DNA of 37,619 nt from an uncultured Propionibacteriaceae bacterium (GCA_902805915.1 CADCUO010000178.1:1-37619); one strand, 5' to 3'; shown: positions 8,676 to 17,430, counted from the first letter of the stretch. Program-made: numbers and translations. The notes: generated from the letters alone by a model not told the origin.

Positions 8676-11600
8676 TCAGCTCAGTGGTACGCCCTCGGGA
8701 TGGTCTTGGCGGTCCGAGGGCTGCTCGCTTGGTGGCTGGTCCACGGCTGAGGGCGCCTCCGGCGACGGTTGGTCGCTGGCTGAGCCTCCCCTACTCCTGC
8801 GGCCGCGACGGCTGCGGGAACTGCGCTCGCTTCCGGAGGTCTCGGCGCCGGCCTCATGTGCAGCGGTGTCTGCAATGTCGGCCGCGACCGGCTTACGGCC
8901 GCCGCGTTTACGTCCGTTGCTTCGCTGGTCAGTGTCCAGCGCGGCGCTGCTCTGATCGGTGCTGTCCTCGTCGGCACTGCCTTGATCGGCACTGCTCTGG
9001 CCGACACTGCTTTGACCGACACCGTTCTGGCCAGCGCTCTGGATGCTGCCGCCGCCCTGGCTGGCGTTGACGCCGCGACGGAAGTCCCGTGGGCGCTGGT
9101 CCCGTGCCCCGCCGTCAGCCTGCTTCTGCGTCTCGACCGGCATGTCATGGATCTCGACGCCCCGACCGTGGCAGTGCGGGCACTCAGTGGTGAAGGCCTC
9201 GAGCAGTCCGGTGCCGATCTTCTTGCGAGTCATCTGGACCAGCCCGAGGCTGGTGACCTCGGCCACCTGGTGACGGGTCCGGTCGCGGCCCAGGCACTCC
9301 ACCAGCCTGCGCAGCAGCAGCTCCCGGTTGGTGGGTAGCACCATGTCGATGAAGTCGATGACGATGATGCCACCGATGTCACGGAGCCGAAGCTGTCGAA
9401 CGATCTCCTCGGCTGCCTCCAGGTTGTTGCTGGTCACGGTGGCCTCGAGGTTGCCGCCGGCACCAGTGAACTTGCCGGTGTTGACGTCGATGACCGTCAT
9501 TGCCTCGGTCCGCTCGATGATCAGCGATCCACCGGAGGGCAGGAACACCTTGCGCTCCAGGCTCTTGGCGATCTGCTCGTCCAGCCGGTGAGCAGCGAAG
9601 ATGTCGCCACTCTCCGCGGGGTCCCAACGCCGCATCCGGTCTCGCAGGTGCGGGGCGACATGGGAGACGTAGCCATCCACAGCGTCGTAGGCGTCATTGC
9701 TCGCTCCGTTGCCCTGGATGATGAGCTCGGAGAAGTCCTCGGTGAACAGGTCCCGGACGATTCGTACGGTCAGGTCGGGCTCGCCGTACAGCTGCTGTGG
9801 CGCGTTGCCGGCCTTGACCTTGCGCTCAATGTCCTCCCACTGCGCCTTCAGCCGGTTGACGTCGCGGACCAGCTCCTCCTCACTGGCGCCTTCCGCTGCG
9901 GTGCGGACTATCACGCTGGCTGACTCGCCGACGAGGTCGGCCAGGATGTCCTTCAGCCGGCGCCGCTCGTTCTCCGGAAGCTTGCGGGAGATGCCAGAGA
10001 GGTGACCACCGGGGGCGTACACGATGTAGCGGCCGGGGATGGACACGTGGTTGGTGAGGCGGGCACCCTTGGCCCCGACCGGGTCCTTGGAGACCTGCAC
10101 CAGGACTGTCTGGCCAGACTTCAGCACCTTCTCGACCTTGCGGTTATGCCCGTCAACACCGAAGGAGTCCCAGTCCAGCTCACCGGCGTAGAGCACGGCG
10201 TTCCGGCCGCGGCCGATGTCGATGAACGCTGCCTCCATCGACGGAAGCACGTTCTGCACCCGGCCCAGGTAGACGTTGCCGATCAGCGAAGTCGCGGAGT
10301 CACGGTCGACGTAGTGCTCTACCAAGATGCCGTCCTCGATGACGGCGATCTGGGAGAGGTCCTCATGCTGGCGGATGATCATCTTGCGTAGCACCGACTC
10401 GCGACGAGTCAGGAACTCGGCCTCGCTCAGGATGGGAGCGCGCCGACGGCCGGCTTCGCGACCTTCCCGGCGGCGTTGCCGCTTTGCCTCCATCCGGGTC
10501 GACCCGTCGATTCCGGTGACCTCTTGGCTTGCCCGCTTGCGAGCCCGCGGCTCGCGTACCCGAACGACGACCTCGGTCGGGTCGTCGGCGGCGCCGCTGG
10601 GGTCCTCCCCACGGCGACGACGCCGCCGGCGGCGACGGCGTTGGCCGTCGCCCTCGTCGGTGTCAGAGTCTGCGTCGGCTTCGTCGGCGTTATCCCGGTC
10701 GCCCCCGCGTACGCCAAGCTGGGCGGAGCCGGTATCGGCTACGGCGACGGATGTGTCGTCGTCGGTGCCGGCCGCGGTGTCCTCATCGGCTAAGTCATCG
10801 GCTGTGTCGTCATCGGCACCGTTGCGGCGATGCCTGCGACCGCCGCGACGACGGCGACGGCGGCGCGGAGAGCTGTCGCCGTCAGCGCTGTCAGCGGCGG
10901 AGTCGTCGCCGTCCTCGTCATCGCCGGCGACGTCGGACTGCACGGAGTAGGGCTGCATAGGGACATCGGATAGCTCGGGACCAGCTGCAGTCTCGACGTC
11001 GGTCAATGGCTCCGCGGCATCACCTGGCTCGGTACGTGCAGCGGTGATCCCCGGTACGGAGAACGGGTCGGCCCACAGCTGCTTGGTCCGGGCAGCGAGC
11101 TCGTCGTCCTCGTCGCCGGCAGCCTCGACTCCTTCCGCCTGGCCTGCTTCAGCCTCGGCCTCGGCCGAACCGGCGGGCTGCGGGTCGGCGGTGGCGTCGG
11201 CAGCGGGGGTCACGTCGGCAGACCGCTCGCTGAGGGCGGCGAACACCGGGTCCGTGTGCGGCGGTTCCGTATCGTTCGGCTCGACCGTTGCGTCGGCAGC
11301 CGGAGCCACGCTGGCAGACCCCTCGCTCAGGGCAGCGAAGACCGGATCGGTGTGCGGCGGCTCCGTATCGTTCGGCTCGACTGTCGCGGTCGGCATTGAC
11401 GCCGTCGTGATCTGCTCAGCTGCGCTCCCTGCCAGCGCCGCTGACTCGTCGGCACTGGCGTCGGCGTCGGTCGGCGTCGCGGCCGTCTTCTTAGCCGCGC
11501 GCTTGCGTGGGGTACGGGCCCGAGCAGCGGCCGGAGCCTCCGCGACGGCGTCCGAGTCGGTACTGGTCGACTGGGCGGCGGGCTCGCTCCCGGCTGACTC

Positions 11601-11900
11601 CGCCTCATTGGACGCAGCGGTTGACTTTCGCGCTGCCCGCTTGGCAGGTGCCCTCTTCGTGGTCTTCTTCGCCGTCGCTGCGGCCGCCGTCGAGTCGGGC
11701 GCTTCGTCGGGCTGCTGCGGGACCTGCGGGGGGCTCAGCTCAGCCTGCTGCGGCTCGCTGACCACGATGCCGGAGGCCGCTCCGGCGCTGGCGGGCGGAC
11801 CAGCAGGTCGGCTGGCAGCCCGGCGGCGTCGCGGCTGGGCCGTTGGAGGCGCCTGGGTTGCGCCGTGGGTGGGGTTGTTGTCGGGCTCGTTTTCGAGCAT
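8676..11900 (-). CDS. rne: Ribonuclease E/G
   Basis: This endoribonuclease (1074 residues) processes rRNA and turns over mRNA. The catalytic core lies in the middle, as in other actinobacterial RNase E: an S1 domain at about 530-625, DNase I-like catalytic residues Asp805 and Asn807 (VIDVNTGK) and Asp849 (IVIDFIDM), and a zinc-link CPHC at 907-910. Both flanks are low in complexity: Ala/Pro/Lys-rich to 170, two exact-register 32-residue repeats at 172-235, acidic stretches, and Arg-only runs at 346-352 and 421-430. The C-terminal tail has a five-residue repeat. I chose the ATG at 11900, which has GAAGGAG 5 nt upstream, over an upstream in-frame ATG at 12080. The 282 nt before it hold no gene I can support. 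Confidence 0.95.
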   Translation of the reverse strand: MLENEPDNNPTHGATQAPPTAQPRRRRAASRPAGPPASAGAASGIVVSEPQQAELSPPQVPQQPDEAPDSTAAAATAKKTTKRAPAKRAARKSTAASNEAESAGSEPAAQSTSTDSDAVAEAPAAARARTPRKRAAKKTAATPTDADASADESAALAGSAAEQITTASMPTATVEPNDTEPPHTDPVFAALSEGSASVAPAADATVEPNDTEPPHTDPVFAALSERSADVTPAADATADPQPAGSAEAEAEAGQAEGVEAAGDEDDELAARTKQLWADPFSVPGITAARTEPGDAAEPLTDVETAAGPELSDVPMQPYSVQSDVAGDDEDGDDSAADSADGDSSPRRRRRRRGGRRHRRNGADDDTADDLADEDTAAGTDDDTSVAVADTGSAQLGVRGGDRDNADEADADSDTDEGDGQRRRRRRRRRRGEDPSGAADDPTEVVVRVREPRARKRASQEVTGIDGSTRMEAKRQRRREGREAGRRRAPILSEAEFLTRRESVLRKMIIRQHEDLSQIAVIEDGILVEHYVDRDSATSLIGNVYLGRVQNVLPSMEAAFIDIGRGRNAVLYAGELDWDSFGVDGHNRKVEKVLKSGQTVLVQVSKDPVGAKGARLTNHVSIPGRYIVYAPGGHLSGISRKLPENERRRLKDILADLVGESASVIVRTAAEGASEEELVRDVNRLKAQWEDIERKVKAGNAPQQLYGEPDLTVRIVRDLFTEDFSELIIQGNGASNDAYDAVDGYVSHVAPHLRDRMRRWDPAESGDIFAAHRLDEQIAKSLERKVFLPSGGSLIIERTEAMTVIDVNTGKFTGAGGNLEATVTSNNLEAAEEIVRQLRLRDIGGIIVIDFIDMVLPTNRELLLRRLVECLGRDRTRHQVAEVTSLGLVQMTRKKIGTGLLEAFTTECPHCHGRGVEIHDMPVETQKQADGGARDQRPRDFRRGVNASQGGGSIQSAGQNGVGQSSVGQSSADQGSADEDSTDQSSAALDTDQRSNGRKRGGRKPVAADIADTAAHEAGAETSGSERSSRSRRGRRSRGGSASDQPSPEAPSAVDQPPSEQPSDRQDHPEGVPLS
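8946..9025 (-). repeat. rne: 15-bp (five-residue) repeats in the rne 3' region
   Basis: Residues of about 960-985 of RNase E read as GVGQS, SVGQS, SADQG, SADED, STDQS and SA, a degenerate five-residue period that reflects 15-bp DNA repeats. It lies in the disordered C-terminal tail. Confidence 0.75.
11196..11387 (-). repeat. rne: Two 96-bp tandem copies inside rne
   Basis: Residues 172-203 and 204-235 of RNase E are direct copies opening ATVEPNDTEPPHTDPVFAAL. They differ only in a few residues near the end (SEGSASVAP against SERSADVTP). The duplication is in frame and lies in the disordered N-terminal extension. Confidence 0.93.
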
Positions 11901-11915
11901 CCAGACTCCTTCGCA

Positions 11916-11931
11916 ACACACTCGCGTGTGT
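11916..11931 (-). promoter_or_regulatory. Hairpin just upstream of the rne ribosome binding site
   Basis: ACACAC and GTGTGT form a 6-bp stem around a 4-nt loop, about 5 nt upstream of the GAAGGAG site that serves the rne start. RNase E genes in other bacteria are autoregulated through 5' leader structures; a similar role here is only a guess. Confidence 0.35.
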
Positions 11932-12182
11932 CCGTTCTCGTTCGCTGCTCCAGCTGTGCTGGGCGGCGGAAGCTTCCAATGGTCGATGGTGCGACACGTC
12001 ACTCCCGCGGTCGATCGTGGAGATCCCTCCCGGGATGCCGGATCGTCGCGGTGGAGAGCCCTGTGTCGGGTGTGCTTCACGACCTGTCACGTCGGTAAGA
12101 CTCCATCGAGTCGAAGCGCTGGCAGCGCCTCTGACTATCGCCAGTATCCCACACCCTAGGGTCCAAAGCCGAAAGCGACGGC

Positions 12183-12899
12183 TCAGCAGCGGAACGGGTC
12201 GGCGATGCTGGCAGTGGAGGCATCCAGTCGCCCCTGGCTGATTCGGGTGAGCACCGGCACCTCGATCGGGGTGAAGCCAGCCTCAACAACCGCGAGGCCG
12301 GCGAGTACATCATCAGGTCGCACCAGTGGCTCCTGGTGCCGGGTGACCAGGTCGAGCCCGGCGTCGGACGAGGCAAGCAACACCACAGCCTGTCGCGCGT
12401 CGAAGGAGCGGATGCCGTTCTTGGTCAGTCGTTGGACCTCTACCGACTCCCGGCTCATGAAGCTCGCCACGGCGCGGTCCACGACGTCCCGGCCAACGCC
12501 GACCACTGTGATCCGCCAGAGCGAGCCCGTCAGCAGGTCAGCGAGGGCGCCGGTCGGCGCCACCACCACCTCGAGCACGTCCAGTCCGGGCGGCAGAGCC
12601 GCGTCGAGCGCCTCTCGAACCTTGGCCGGATCGCACTCCTGCGACAGTCCAAGCTCTAAGTACTCAGCCTCGCTGGCCGCTACGGTGGGCGAGGCGTTCG
12701 CGTACGAGATCCGGGGATGCGGGGAGAAACCCGACGAGTACGCCATCGGTACGCCGGCGCGGCGGAGTGCCCGCTCGAAGGCCCGGCCGAAATCACGGTG
12801 GCTGGTGAACCGGGCCCGGCCACGCTTGGCGTACCGCACCCGGAGCTTCTGCACCGGCGGGGCCTGCTGGGCCGGCTGGGCGCGCTGGGAAGCTGACAC
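12183..12899 (-). CDS. TIGR03936 family radical SAM-linked protein (DUF2344)
   Basis: This 238-residue protein matches the family encoded beside, or fused to, the TIGR03960 radical SAM proteins. The N-terminal third carries the family motifs RYAKRGRARFTSHRDFGRA, ERALRRAGVPMAYSSGF and SPHPRISYA, followed by SEAEYLELGL. The biochemical role is unestablished; a link to tRNA or rRNA modification has been suggested by association. The start is a GTG at 12899 with TAAACT ending 7 nt upstream, so the mRNA is probably leaderless. In many actinobacteria it directly follows the TIGR03960 gene; here an MFS gene and a PPOX gene lie between them. rne lies downstream on the same strand after 282 nt. Confidence 0.9.
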   Translation of the reverse strand: MSASQRAQPAQQAPPVQKLRVRYAKRGRARFTSHRDFGRAFERALRRAGVPMAYSSGFSPHPRISYANASPTVAASEAEYLELGLSQECDPAKVREALDAALPPGLDVLEVVVAPTGALADLLTGSLWRITVVGVGRDVVDRAVASFMSRESVEVQRLTKNGIRSFDARQAVVLLASSDAGLDLVTRHQEPLVRPDDVLAGLAVVEAGFTPIEVPVLTRISQGRLDASTASIADPFRC

Positions 12900-12906
12900 G
12901 CCGCAG

Positions 12907-12912
12907 AGTTTA
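12907..12912 (-). promoter_or_regulatory. Minus-10 element of the TIGR03936 gene
   Basis: TAAACT on the minus strand ends 7 nt before the GTG at 12899, with no Shine-Dalgarno between. This supports a leaderless mRNA starting at that GTG. Confidence 0.55.
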
Positions 12913-12991
12913 TCCAGGCGGGCGCGTTTCGGCGCTCCGTCACGGTACGGCTAGCCTGGCCCGCGGACGAAAGGGGCTTAGGGCCATCTCA

Positions 12992-14230
12992 ATGCGACGA
13001 CCTCAGCGGGCAACCGATGACCTGGCTAGCGCGGATGCCCCAGATGCCGGTGGGCAGGTGCTGGTACTGGTCGGGCTGCTGATTCTGGCGTTCAACCTGC
13101 GGCCGACAGCGGTTGCGGTGGGCCCACTGCTCACGACGATCACCGACGCGATCCAGATGTCGCCCGCCGAGGCGGGCATCCTGACCACGCTGCCGGTCAT
13201 CTCTTTTGCGGCGTTCGGAGCGTTGTCGCCGGCAGTGGCGGCTCGGGTCGGACCACACCGCACCATCGTTGTGGCTCTGGTCCTGGTGGTGCTCGGGCAG
13301 GCGGCTCGGGCGGTGACCGACTCCGTGCCGCTGTTCTTGTTGGCCAGTACGTTCGCCCTGGCCGGGATGGCCGCCGCCAACGTATTGCTGCCGTCCTTCG
13401 TGAGGCTGCACTTTCCCGGTCGGATCGGGTTCGTGACGGCGTCGTACTCGGTGCTGATGGGTGTCGGCATCACGAGCGCAAGTGTGCTGACCTTGCCGGC
13501 TGCGGACTTCTTCGGAAGCTGGCGCTGGGGCCTGGGGCTGTGGGCGGTCACCGGCGTGCTGGCGCTGGTCCCGTGGCTGCGGCTCGGCCGCCACGACACC
13601 GCCGCCGACAAGGCGGCGGTGGGTATCCAGACCAGGATTCGGCTGGCCGATGTGGCACGGACCCGGCTGGGCTGGGTGATGGCCCTGTTCTTCGGCATCC
13701 AGTCGATGCATGCCTACTGCATCTTCGGCTGGCTCGCCACCATCTACCAAGCGGCTGGATACTCCCAGGCGGCGGCCGGGGTGTATCTCGGCATCACCAC
13801 CGGCGTTGGTATCCCGCTTTCCTTTTTGGCCCCCGCCTACGCGGCACGCCGGGCGCGCCCGTACGGCCTGATGGTCGTCATCGTCGCCTGCTGCGCCGCC
13901 GGATACCTGGGTCTGCTGCTCGCCCCTGGCCATGTGCCGTGGCTGTGGGCTGCGTTGCTTGCCCTGGGCATGACCTGCTTCCCAGTGATCTTGGCCTTGA
14001 TCGGCCTCAGGGCCCGTACCAGCGAGGGAACGGCCGCGCTGTCCGGCTTCACCCAAGGTCTGGGCTACCTGTTGGCCTCCCCAGGCCCGTTCCTGGTGGG
14101 GTTTCTGCAGGAGGTGACCGGTTCCTGGGTCGCTCCCCAGATCTTCCTCGTCGTGATGACCGTGCCACTGCTGGTAATGGCCCTGCTCGCCTGCCGTCCC
14201 CGCTTCATCGAGGACGAGCTGCGACTCTGA
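12992..14230 (+). CDS. MFS transporter, CynX/NimT family
   Basis: This is a 412-residue major facilitator protein with about 12 hydrophobic segments. The first helix carries LILAFNLRPTAVAVGPLL, the hallmark of the CynX/NimT (COG2807) group, whose members include cyanate and 2-nitroimidazole transporters. A loop of about 25 polar residues divides the two six-helix halves near residue 210. Substrate is unknown. The ATG at 12992 follows AGGG about 8 nt upstream, so it may be SD-led. A TAGCCT element near 12951 is a candidate minus-10. It diverges from the TIGR03936 gene and ends 9 bp from the convergent PPOX gene. Confidence 0.88.
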   Translation: MRRPQRATDDLASADAPDAGGQVLVLVGLLILAFNLRPTAVAVGPLLTTITDAIQMSPAEAGILTTLPVISFAAFGALSPAVAARVGPHRTIVVALVLVVLGQAARAVTDSVPLFLLASTFALAGMAAANVLLPSFVRLHFPGRIGFVTASYSVLMGVGITSASVLTLPAADFFGSWRWGLGLWAVTGVLALVPWLRLGRHDTAADKAAVGIQTRIRLADVARTRLGWVMALFFGIQSMHAYCIFGWLATIYQAAGYSQAAAGVYLGITTGVGIPLSFLAPAYAARRARPYGLMVVIVACCAAGYLGLLLAPGHVPWLWAALLALGMTCFPVILALIGLRARTSEGTAALSGFTQGLGYLLASPGPFLVGFLQEVTGSWVAPQIFLVVMTVPLLVMALLACRPRFIEDELRL

Positions 14231-14239
14231 GCTGGGCGG

Positions 14240-14863
14240 CTAGGCGTAGAGCCTGGCTGCGTAGGCCTCCCCGTAGTAGGCGGTCAGGGCCTCCAGGGAC
14301 TCCTCCGGCGCGTCCAGCACCTTGGCGATCTGGGGCCGGGGTGGCAGAGCGTCCGGGTTCCAGGTTTCGGGATGCCACAGCTGGGAGCGCATGAAGGCCT
14401 TGGCGCAGTGGTGGAACACCTCCTCGATCTCAACCACCAGCGCCAGCAGCGGCCGGTGACCCTTCACCACCATCTGGTCGAAGAACGGTGCGTTGGAGAC
14501 CAGTCGAGCCCGTCCGTTGATCCGCAGGGTGTCGTCGCGACCGGGAAGCAGGAACAGCAGTCCCACCTGCGGGTTCGTCAGCACGTTCTTGTATCCGTCG
14601 ACCCGCCGATTCCCGGGCCGCTCCGCCAAGGCGATGGTGGTGTCGTCGAGGACGTACGCCAAGCGCCCGGCTGGGTCGCCCTTGGGTGAGACGTCGCAGC
14701 TGCCGTCCCCGGCCGCGGTGGCCAGCAGGCAGAACGGGGACGCTTCCAGCCAGGCCCGGTCCAGCTGGTGCAGCGCCGGACGTACCTTGTTGGCTGCTCT
14801 CGCGTTGGGTTCGCCCACGAGGCCCACCAGTTCCTCCACACTGCCGATCTCGGTCCAGGTCAT
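14240..14863 (-). CDS. PPOX-class FMN-dependent protein (DR_2398 type)
   Basis: This 207-residue protein has the split-barrel flavin-binding fold of the pyridoxamine 5'-phosphate oxidase superfamily. Supporting motifs are SPFCLLATAAGDGSCDVSPKGD, the FMN-contact-like IALAERPGNRRVDGYKNVL and the C-terminal ALVVEIEEVFHHCAKAF. The last is characteristic of the group typified by DR_2398 (COG3576). These proteins are predicted oxidoreductases without an agreed substrate. A TAGAGT element ends 6 nt before the ATG, so the mRNA is probably leaderless. It is convergent with the MFS gene and sits between the TIGR03936 and TIGR03960 genes, where it looks like a lineage-specific insertion. Confidence 0.88.
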   Translation of the reverse strand: MTWTEIGSVEELVGLVGEPNARAANKVRPALHQLDRAWLEASPFCLLATAAGDGSCDVSPKGDPAGRLAYVLDDTTIALAERPGNRRVDGYKNVLTNPQVGLLFLLPGRDDTLRINGRARLVSNAPFFDQMVVKGHRPLLALVVEIEEVFHHCAKAFMRSQLWHPETWNPDALPPRPQIAKVLDAPEESLEALTAYYGEAYAARLYA

Positions 14864-14869
14864 GGCTTG

Positions 14870-14875
14870 ACTCTA
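14870..14875 (-). promoter_or_regulatory. Minus-10 element of the PPOX gene
   Basis: TAGAGT on the minus strand ends 6 nt before the ATG at 14863. No Shine-Dalgarno sequence lies between, fitting a leaderless mRNA. Confidence 0.55.
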
Positions 14876-14915
14876 GGCGGCCCTGGTGCGGTGCTCCGGG
14901 ATTTTTCCGTTCACC

Positions 14916-16892
14916 TCAGCTGACCGTGACGCCCTGGGTGACAGCCGCGATCGGCAGCAAGGATCGCCCCGTCGGGCCGATCTGAATGCTGGTGTCCAGC
15001 TGGGGGCAGACGCCGCAGTCGAAGCACGGGGTCCAGCGGCAGTCTTCCACCTCGACCTCGTCCAGGGCGTCCTGCCAGTCCTCCCACAGCCAGTCCCGGT
15101 CCAGACCCGAGTCCAGGTGGTCCCACGGCAGCACCTCGGAGTACTCCCGCTCCCTGGTGGTGTACCAGCTGACATCGACCCCCGTACCGGCTAAAGCCTC
15201 TTCGCTGCAACGCATCCAACGCTCGTACGAGAAGTGTTCGCTCCAGCCGTCGAACCGGCCACCGTCGCGCCACACCGCCTCGATGATCTTGCCGACCCGG
15301 CGGTCACCGCGACTCAGCAGTCCTTCCACTACACCCGGTTTCCCATCGTGGTAACGGAATCCGATGGCTTTGCCGTACTGACGGTCGGACCGGATCGCGT
15401 CCCGCAGCTTCGCCAACCGGACGTCGGTCGTCTCATGATCAAGTTGAGCAGCCCATTGGAACGGGGTGTGCGGTTTCGGGATGAACCCTCCGATGCTCAC
15501 TGTGCAACGGATGTCACGTTTTCCGCTGGCCTGGCGACCGGTGGCGATGACTCGTCTTGCAAGGTCGGCGATGGCCAGCACGTCCTCGTCGGTCTCGGTG
15601 GGAAGCCCGCACATGAAGTACAGCTTCACCTGCCGCCAACCGTTGCTGTACGCCGCCGCCACGGTGCGGATCAGGTCGTCCTCATCCACCATCTTGTTGA
15701 TCACCTTGCGCATCCGGTCCGACCCACCCTCGGGGGCGAAGGTGAGTCCGGAGCGACGACCGTTGCGGGACAGCTCGTTCGCCAGATCGATGTTGAACGC
15801 ATCCACCCGCGTGCTGGGCAGCGACAAGGACACATTGGTCCCCTCGTAACGGTCGGCCAGCTGCTTGGTGACGTCGGCGATCTCGGAGTGGTCGGCGCTG
15901 GACAGGCTGAGCAGCCCCACCTCCTCCAGTCCGGTGGCTTCGATCCCACCCTGCACCATCGCACCGATGGTGTCGATGCTGCGTTCCCGGACAGGTCGGG
16001 TGATCATGCCGGCCTGGCAGAACCGGCAACCGCGGGTGCAGCCCCGGAAGATCTCGACCGAGTACCGCTCGTGCACCGTCTCGGCGAGCGGCACCAGCGG
16101 CTTCTTCGGGTACGGCCAGGCGTCCAGGTCCATCAGGGTGTGCTTGGCGATGCGGAACGGCACCCCGCTCCGGTTCGGCGCGACCCGCTGGATCCGGCCA
16201 TCGGCCAGATAGTCGACGTCGTAGAACTTAGGCACGTAGACGTTGCCGCCGGCCGCCAGCCGCATCAGCAAGGCGTCCCGGCCGCCGGGCCGACCCTCGA
16301 CCTTCCACTCCCGGATGACCTCGGAGATCTTGAGGGTGATCTCCTCACCGTCTCCCAGCACGGCCGCATCGATGAAGTCGGCGATCGGCTCAGGGTTGAA
16401 GGCGGCATGGCCACCCGCCAGCACGATCGGATCGTCCTCGCGCCGATCCCGGGCGTGCACCGGGATATCGGCCAGATCCAGCGCGTTCAGCATGTTGGTA
16501 TAGCCAAGCTCGGTGGCGAAGCTCAGGCCGAAGACGTCGAACGCCCGCACCGGTCGGTGGGAGTCCAGGGTGAACTGCGGTACCTGATGCTCGCGCATCA
16601 GCGCTTCCATGTCCGCCCACACTGCATAGGTGCGTTCGGCCAGGATCCAGTCTCGCTCGTTGAGGATCTCGTACAAGATGGCGACACCCTGGTTGGGCAG
16701 ACCGACCTCGTACGCGTCCGGGTACATCAGGCACCAGCGGACGTCGACGTCCGACCACTCCTTGCTGACACTGTTCAGCTCGCCGCCGACGTACTGGATC
16801 GGCTTGCTCACCTTGGCCAGCAGCGGCTCCAGGCGCTCAAACAGCGTCGGCGGCGCGTCAGGCTGGGCAGGCGTACTCGAAGGAATGGTCAT
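14916..16892 (-). CDS. TIGR03960 family B12-binding-like radical SAM protein
   Basis: This 658-residue protein has a cobalamin-binding-like N-terminal region (about 1-180, with MYPDAYEVGLPNQGVAILYE) and a radical SAM core. The cluster motif GCTRGCRFCQAGM gives Cys285, Cys289 and Cys292. A second cysteine group near the C-terminus (Cys618, Cys623, Cys626, Cys629, in WTPCFDCGVC) could hold another iron-sulfur cluster or a metal. The family is usually encoded next to TIGR03936; its reaction is unknown, with tRNA or rRNA modification only suggested by context. The ATG at 16892 follows a TAGTCT element by 10 nt. In this genome its partner gene is 2 kb downstream behind two other genes. Confidence 0.9.
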   Translation of the reverse strand: MTIPSSTPAQPDAPPTLFERLEPLLAKVSKPIQYVGGELNSVSKEWSDVDVRWCLMYPDAYEVGLPNQGVAILYEILNERDWILAERTYAVWADMEALMREHQVPQFTLDSHRPVRAFDVFGLSFATELGYTNMLNALDLADIPVHARDRREDDPIVLAGGHAAFNPEPIADFIDAAVLGDGEEITLKISEVIREWKVEGRPGGRDALLMRLAAGGNVYVPKFYDVDYLADGRIQRVAPNRSGVPFRIAKHTLMDLDAWPYPKKPLVPLAETVHERYSVEIFRGCTRGCRFCQAGMITRPVRERSIDTIGAMVQGGIEATGLEEVGLLSLSSADHSEIADVTKQLADRYEGTNVSLSLPSTRVDAFNIDLANELSRNGRRSGLTFAPEGGSDRMRKVINKMVDEDDLIRTVAAAYSNGWRQVKLYFMCGLPTETDEDVLAIADLARRVIATGRQASGKRDIRCTVSIGGFIPKPHTPFQWAAQLDHETTDVRLAKLRDAIRSDRQYGKAIGFRYHDGKPGVVEGLLSRGDRRVGKIIEAVWRDGGRFDGWSEHFSYERWMRCSEEALAGTGVDVSWYTTREREYSEVLPWDHLDSGLDRDWLWEDWQDALDEVEVEDCRWTPCFDCGVCPQLDTSIQIGPTGRSLLPIAAVTQGVTVS

Positions 16893-16902
16893 AGCAGCAC
16901 CC

Positions 16903-16908
16903 AGACTA
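16903..16908 (-). promoter_or_regulatory. Minus-10 element of the TIGR03960 gene
   Basis: TAGTCT on the minus strand ends 10 nt before the ATG at 16892, predicting a leader of only a few nucleotides. Confidence 0.4.
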
Positions 16909-16973
16909 ACGGCTGTGAGCGAACCAGCCGACCCTCCGACTGTCGGGTCGGAGAGTCTGGGACTGCGGTTGGG

Positions 16974-17255
16974 TCAGCTGCTGACGGCCTTCTTGAGCGC
17001 ACTACCGGCGGTGAGCTTAACCGTGTAGCCGGCGGGGATCTGCAGCTCCTCCCCGGTACGGGGGTTGCGGCCGGTCCGGGCGGAACGCTCGGTGCGCTCG
17101 GCGTTGAAGAAGCCCGGAATCTTCACGGCTTCACCGTCCGCCAGCGACTTCGCCAGCAGCTCCTGAAGCGCAGTGAGGGCTGAGTCCACTTGGGATGTCG
17201 TCAATGACGAAAGGTCGGCGACCGCGGTCACCACATCGGAACGGTTGAGGGGCAC
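16974..17255 (-). CDS. HU family DNA-binding protein
   Basis: HU compacts and bends DNA as a dimer in the nucleoid. The 93-residue product shows the N-terminal helical body (PLNRSDVVTAVADLSSL) and the beta-arm region with IPGFFNAERTERSARTGRNP, containing the conserved RxxRxGRNPxTG pattern. It ends at the normal HU length without the Lys-rich tail of mycobacterial HupB. The start is a GTG at 17255 with GAAAGG 8 nt upstream. It stands alone between ndk and the TIGR03960 gene. Confidence 0.94.
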   Translation of the reverse strand: MPLNRSDVVTAVADLSSLTTSQVDSALTALQELLAKSLADGEAVKIPGFFNAERTERSARTGRNPRTGEELQIPAGYTVKLTAGSALKKAVSS

Positions 17256-17351
17256 AGTTGTTGCCTTTCAGTTGTACGGCTGGCGCAGCCGAGGCCGCGC
17301 GCCGCCGACACTACTGGAGCGACGGCTCAACGCTATACCACACCAGCACAC

Positions 17352-17397
17352 CGCCCGTCTTCCGGCATACCTTCCAAGGTGTGCGGGAGAACGGGCG
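17352..17397 (-). terminator. Imperfect long hairpin downstream of ndk
   Basis: CGCCCGT at 17352-17358 and ACGGGCG at 17391-17397 are complementary, with further pairing inward (GGCATACC with GGTGTGC). It lies about 35 bp past the ndk stop. There is no clear T tract, so a terminator role is only likely from position. Confidence 0.4.
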
Positions 17398-17430
17398 ATA
17401 TGCGGATGTGCGGGGTGTTTCAGAAGTGCG

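Noticed and set aside
11044-12159. 371-codon Ser/Ala-rich plus-strand open frame
   Set aside because: Antisense to the low-complexity N-terminal part of rne.
15234-17183. 649-codon plus-strand open frame
   Set aside because: It is antisense to the TIGR03960 gene and part of HU, both strongly supported. High GC content yields such frames.
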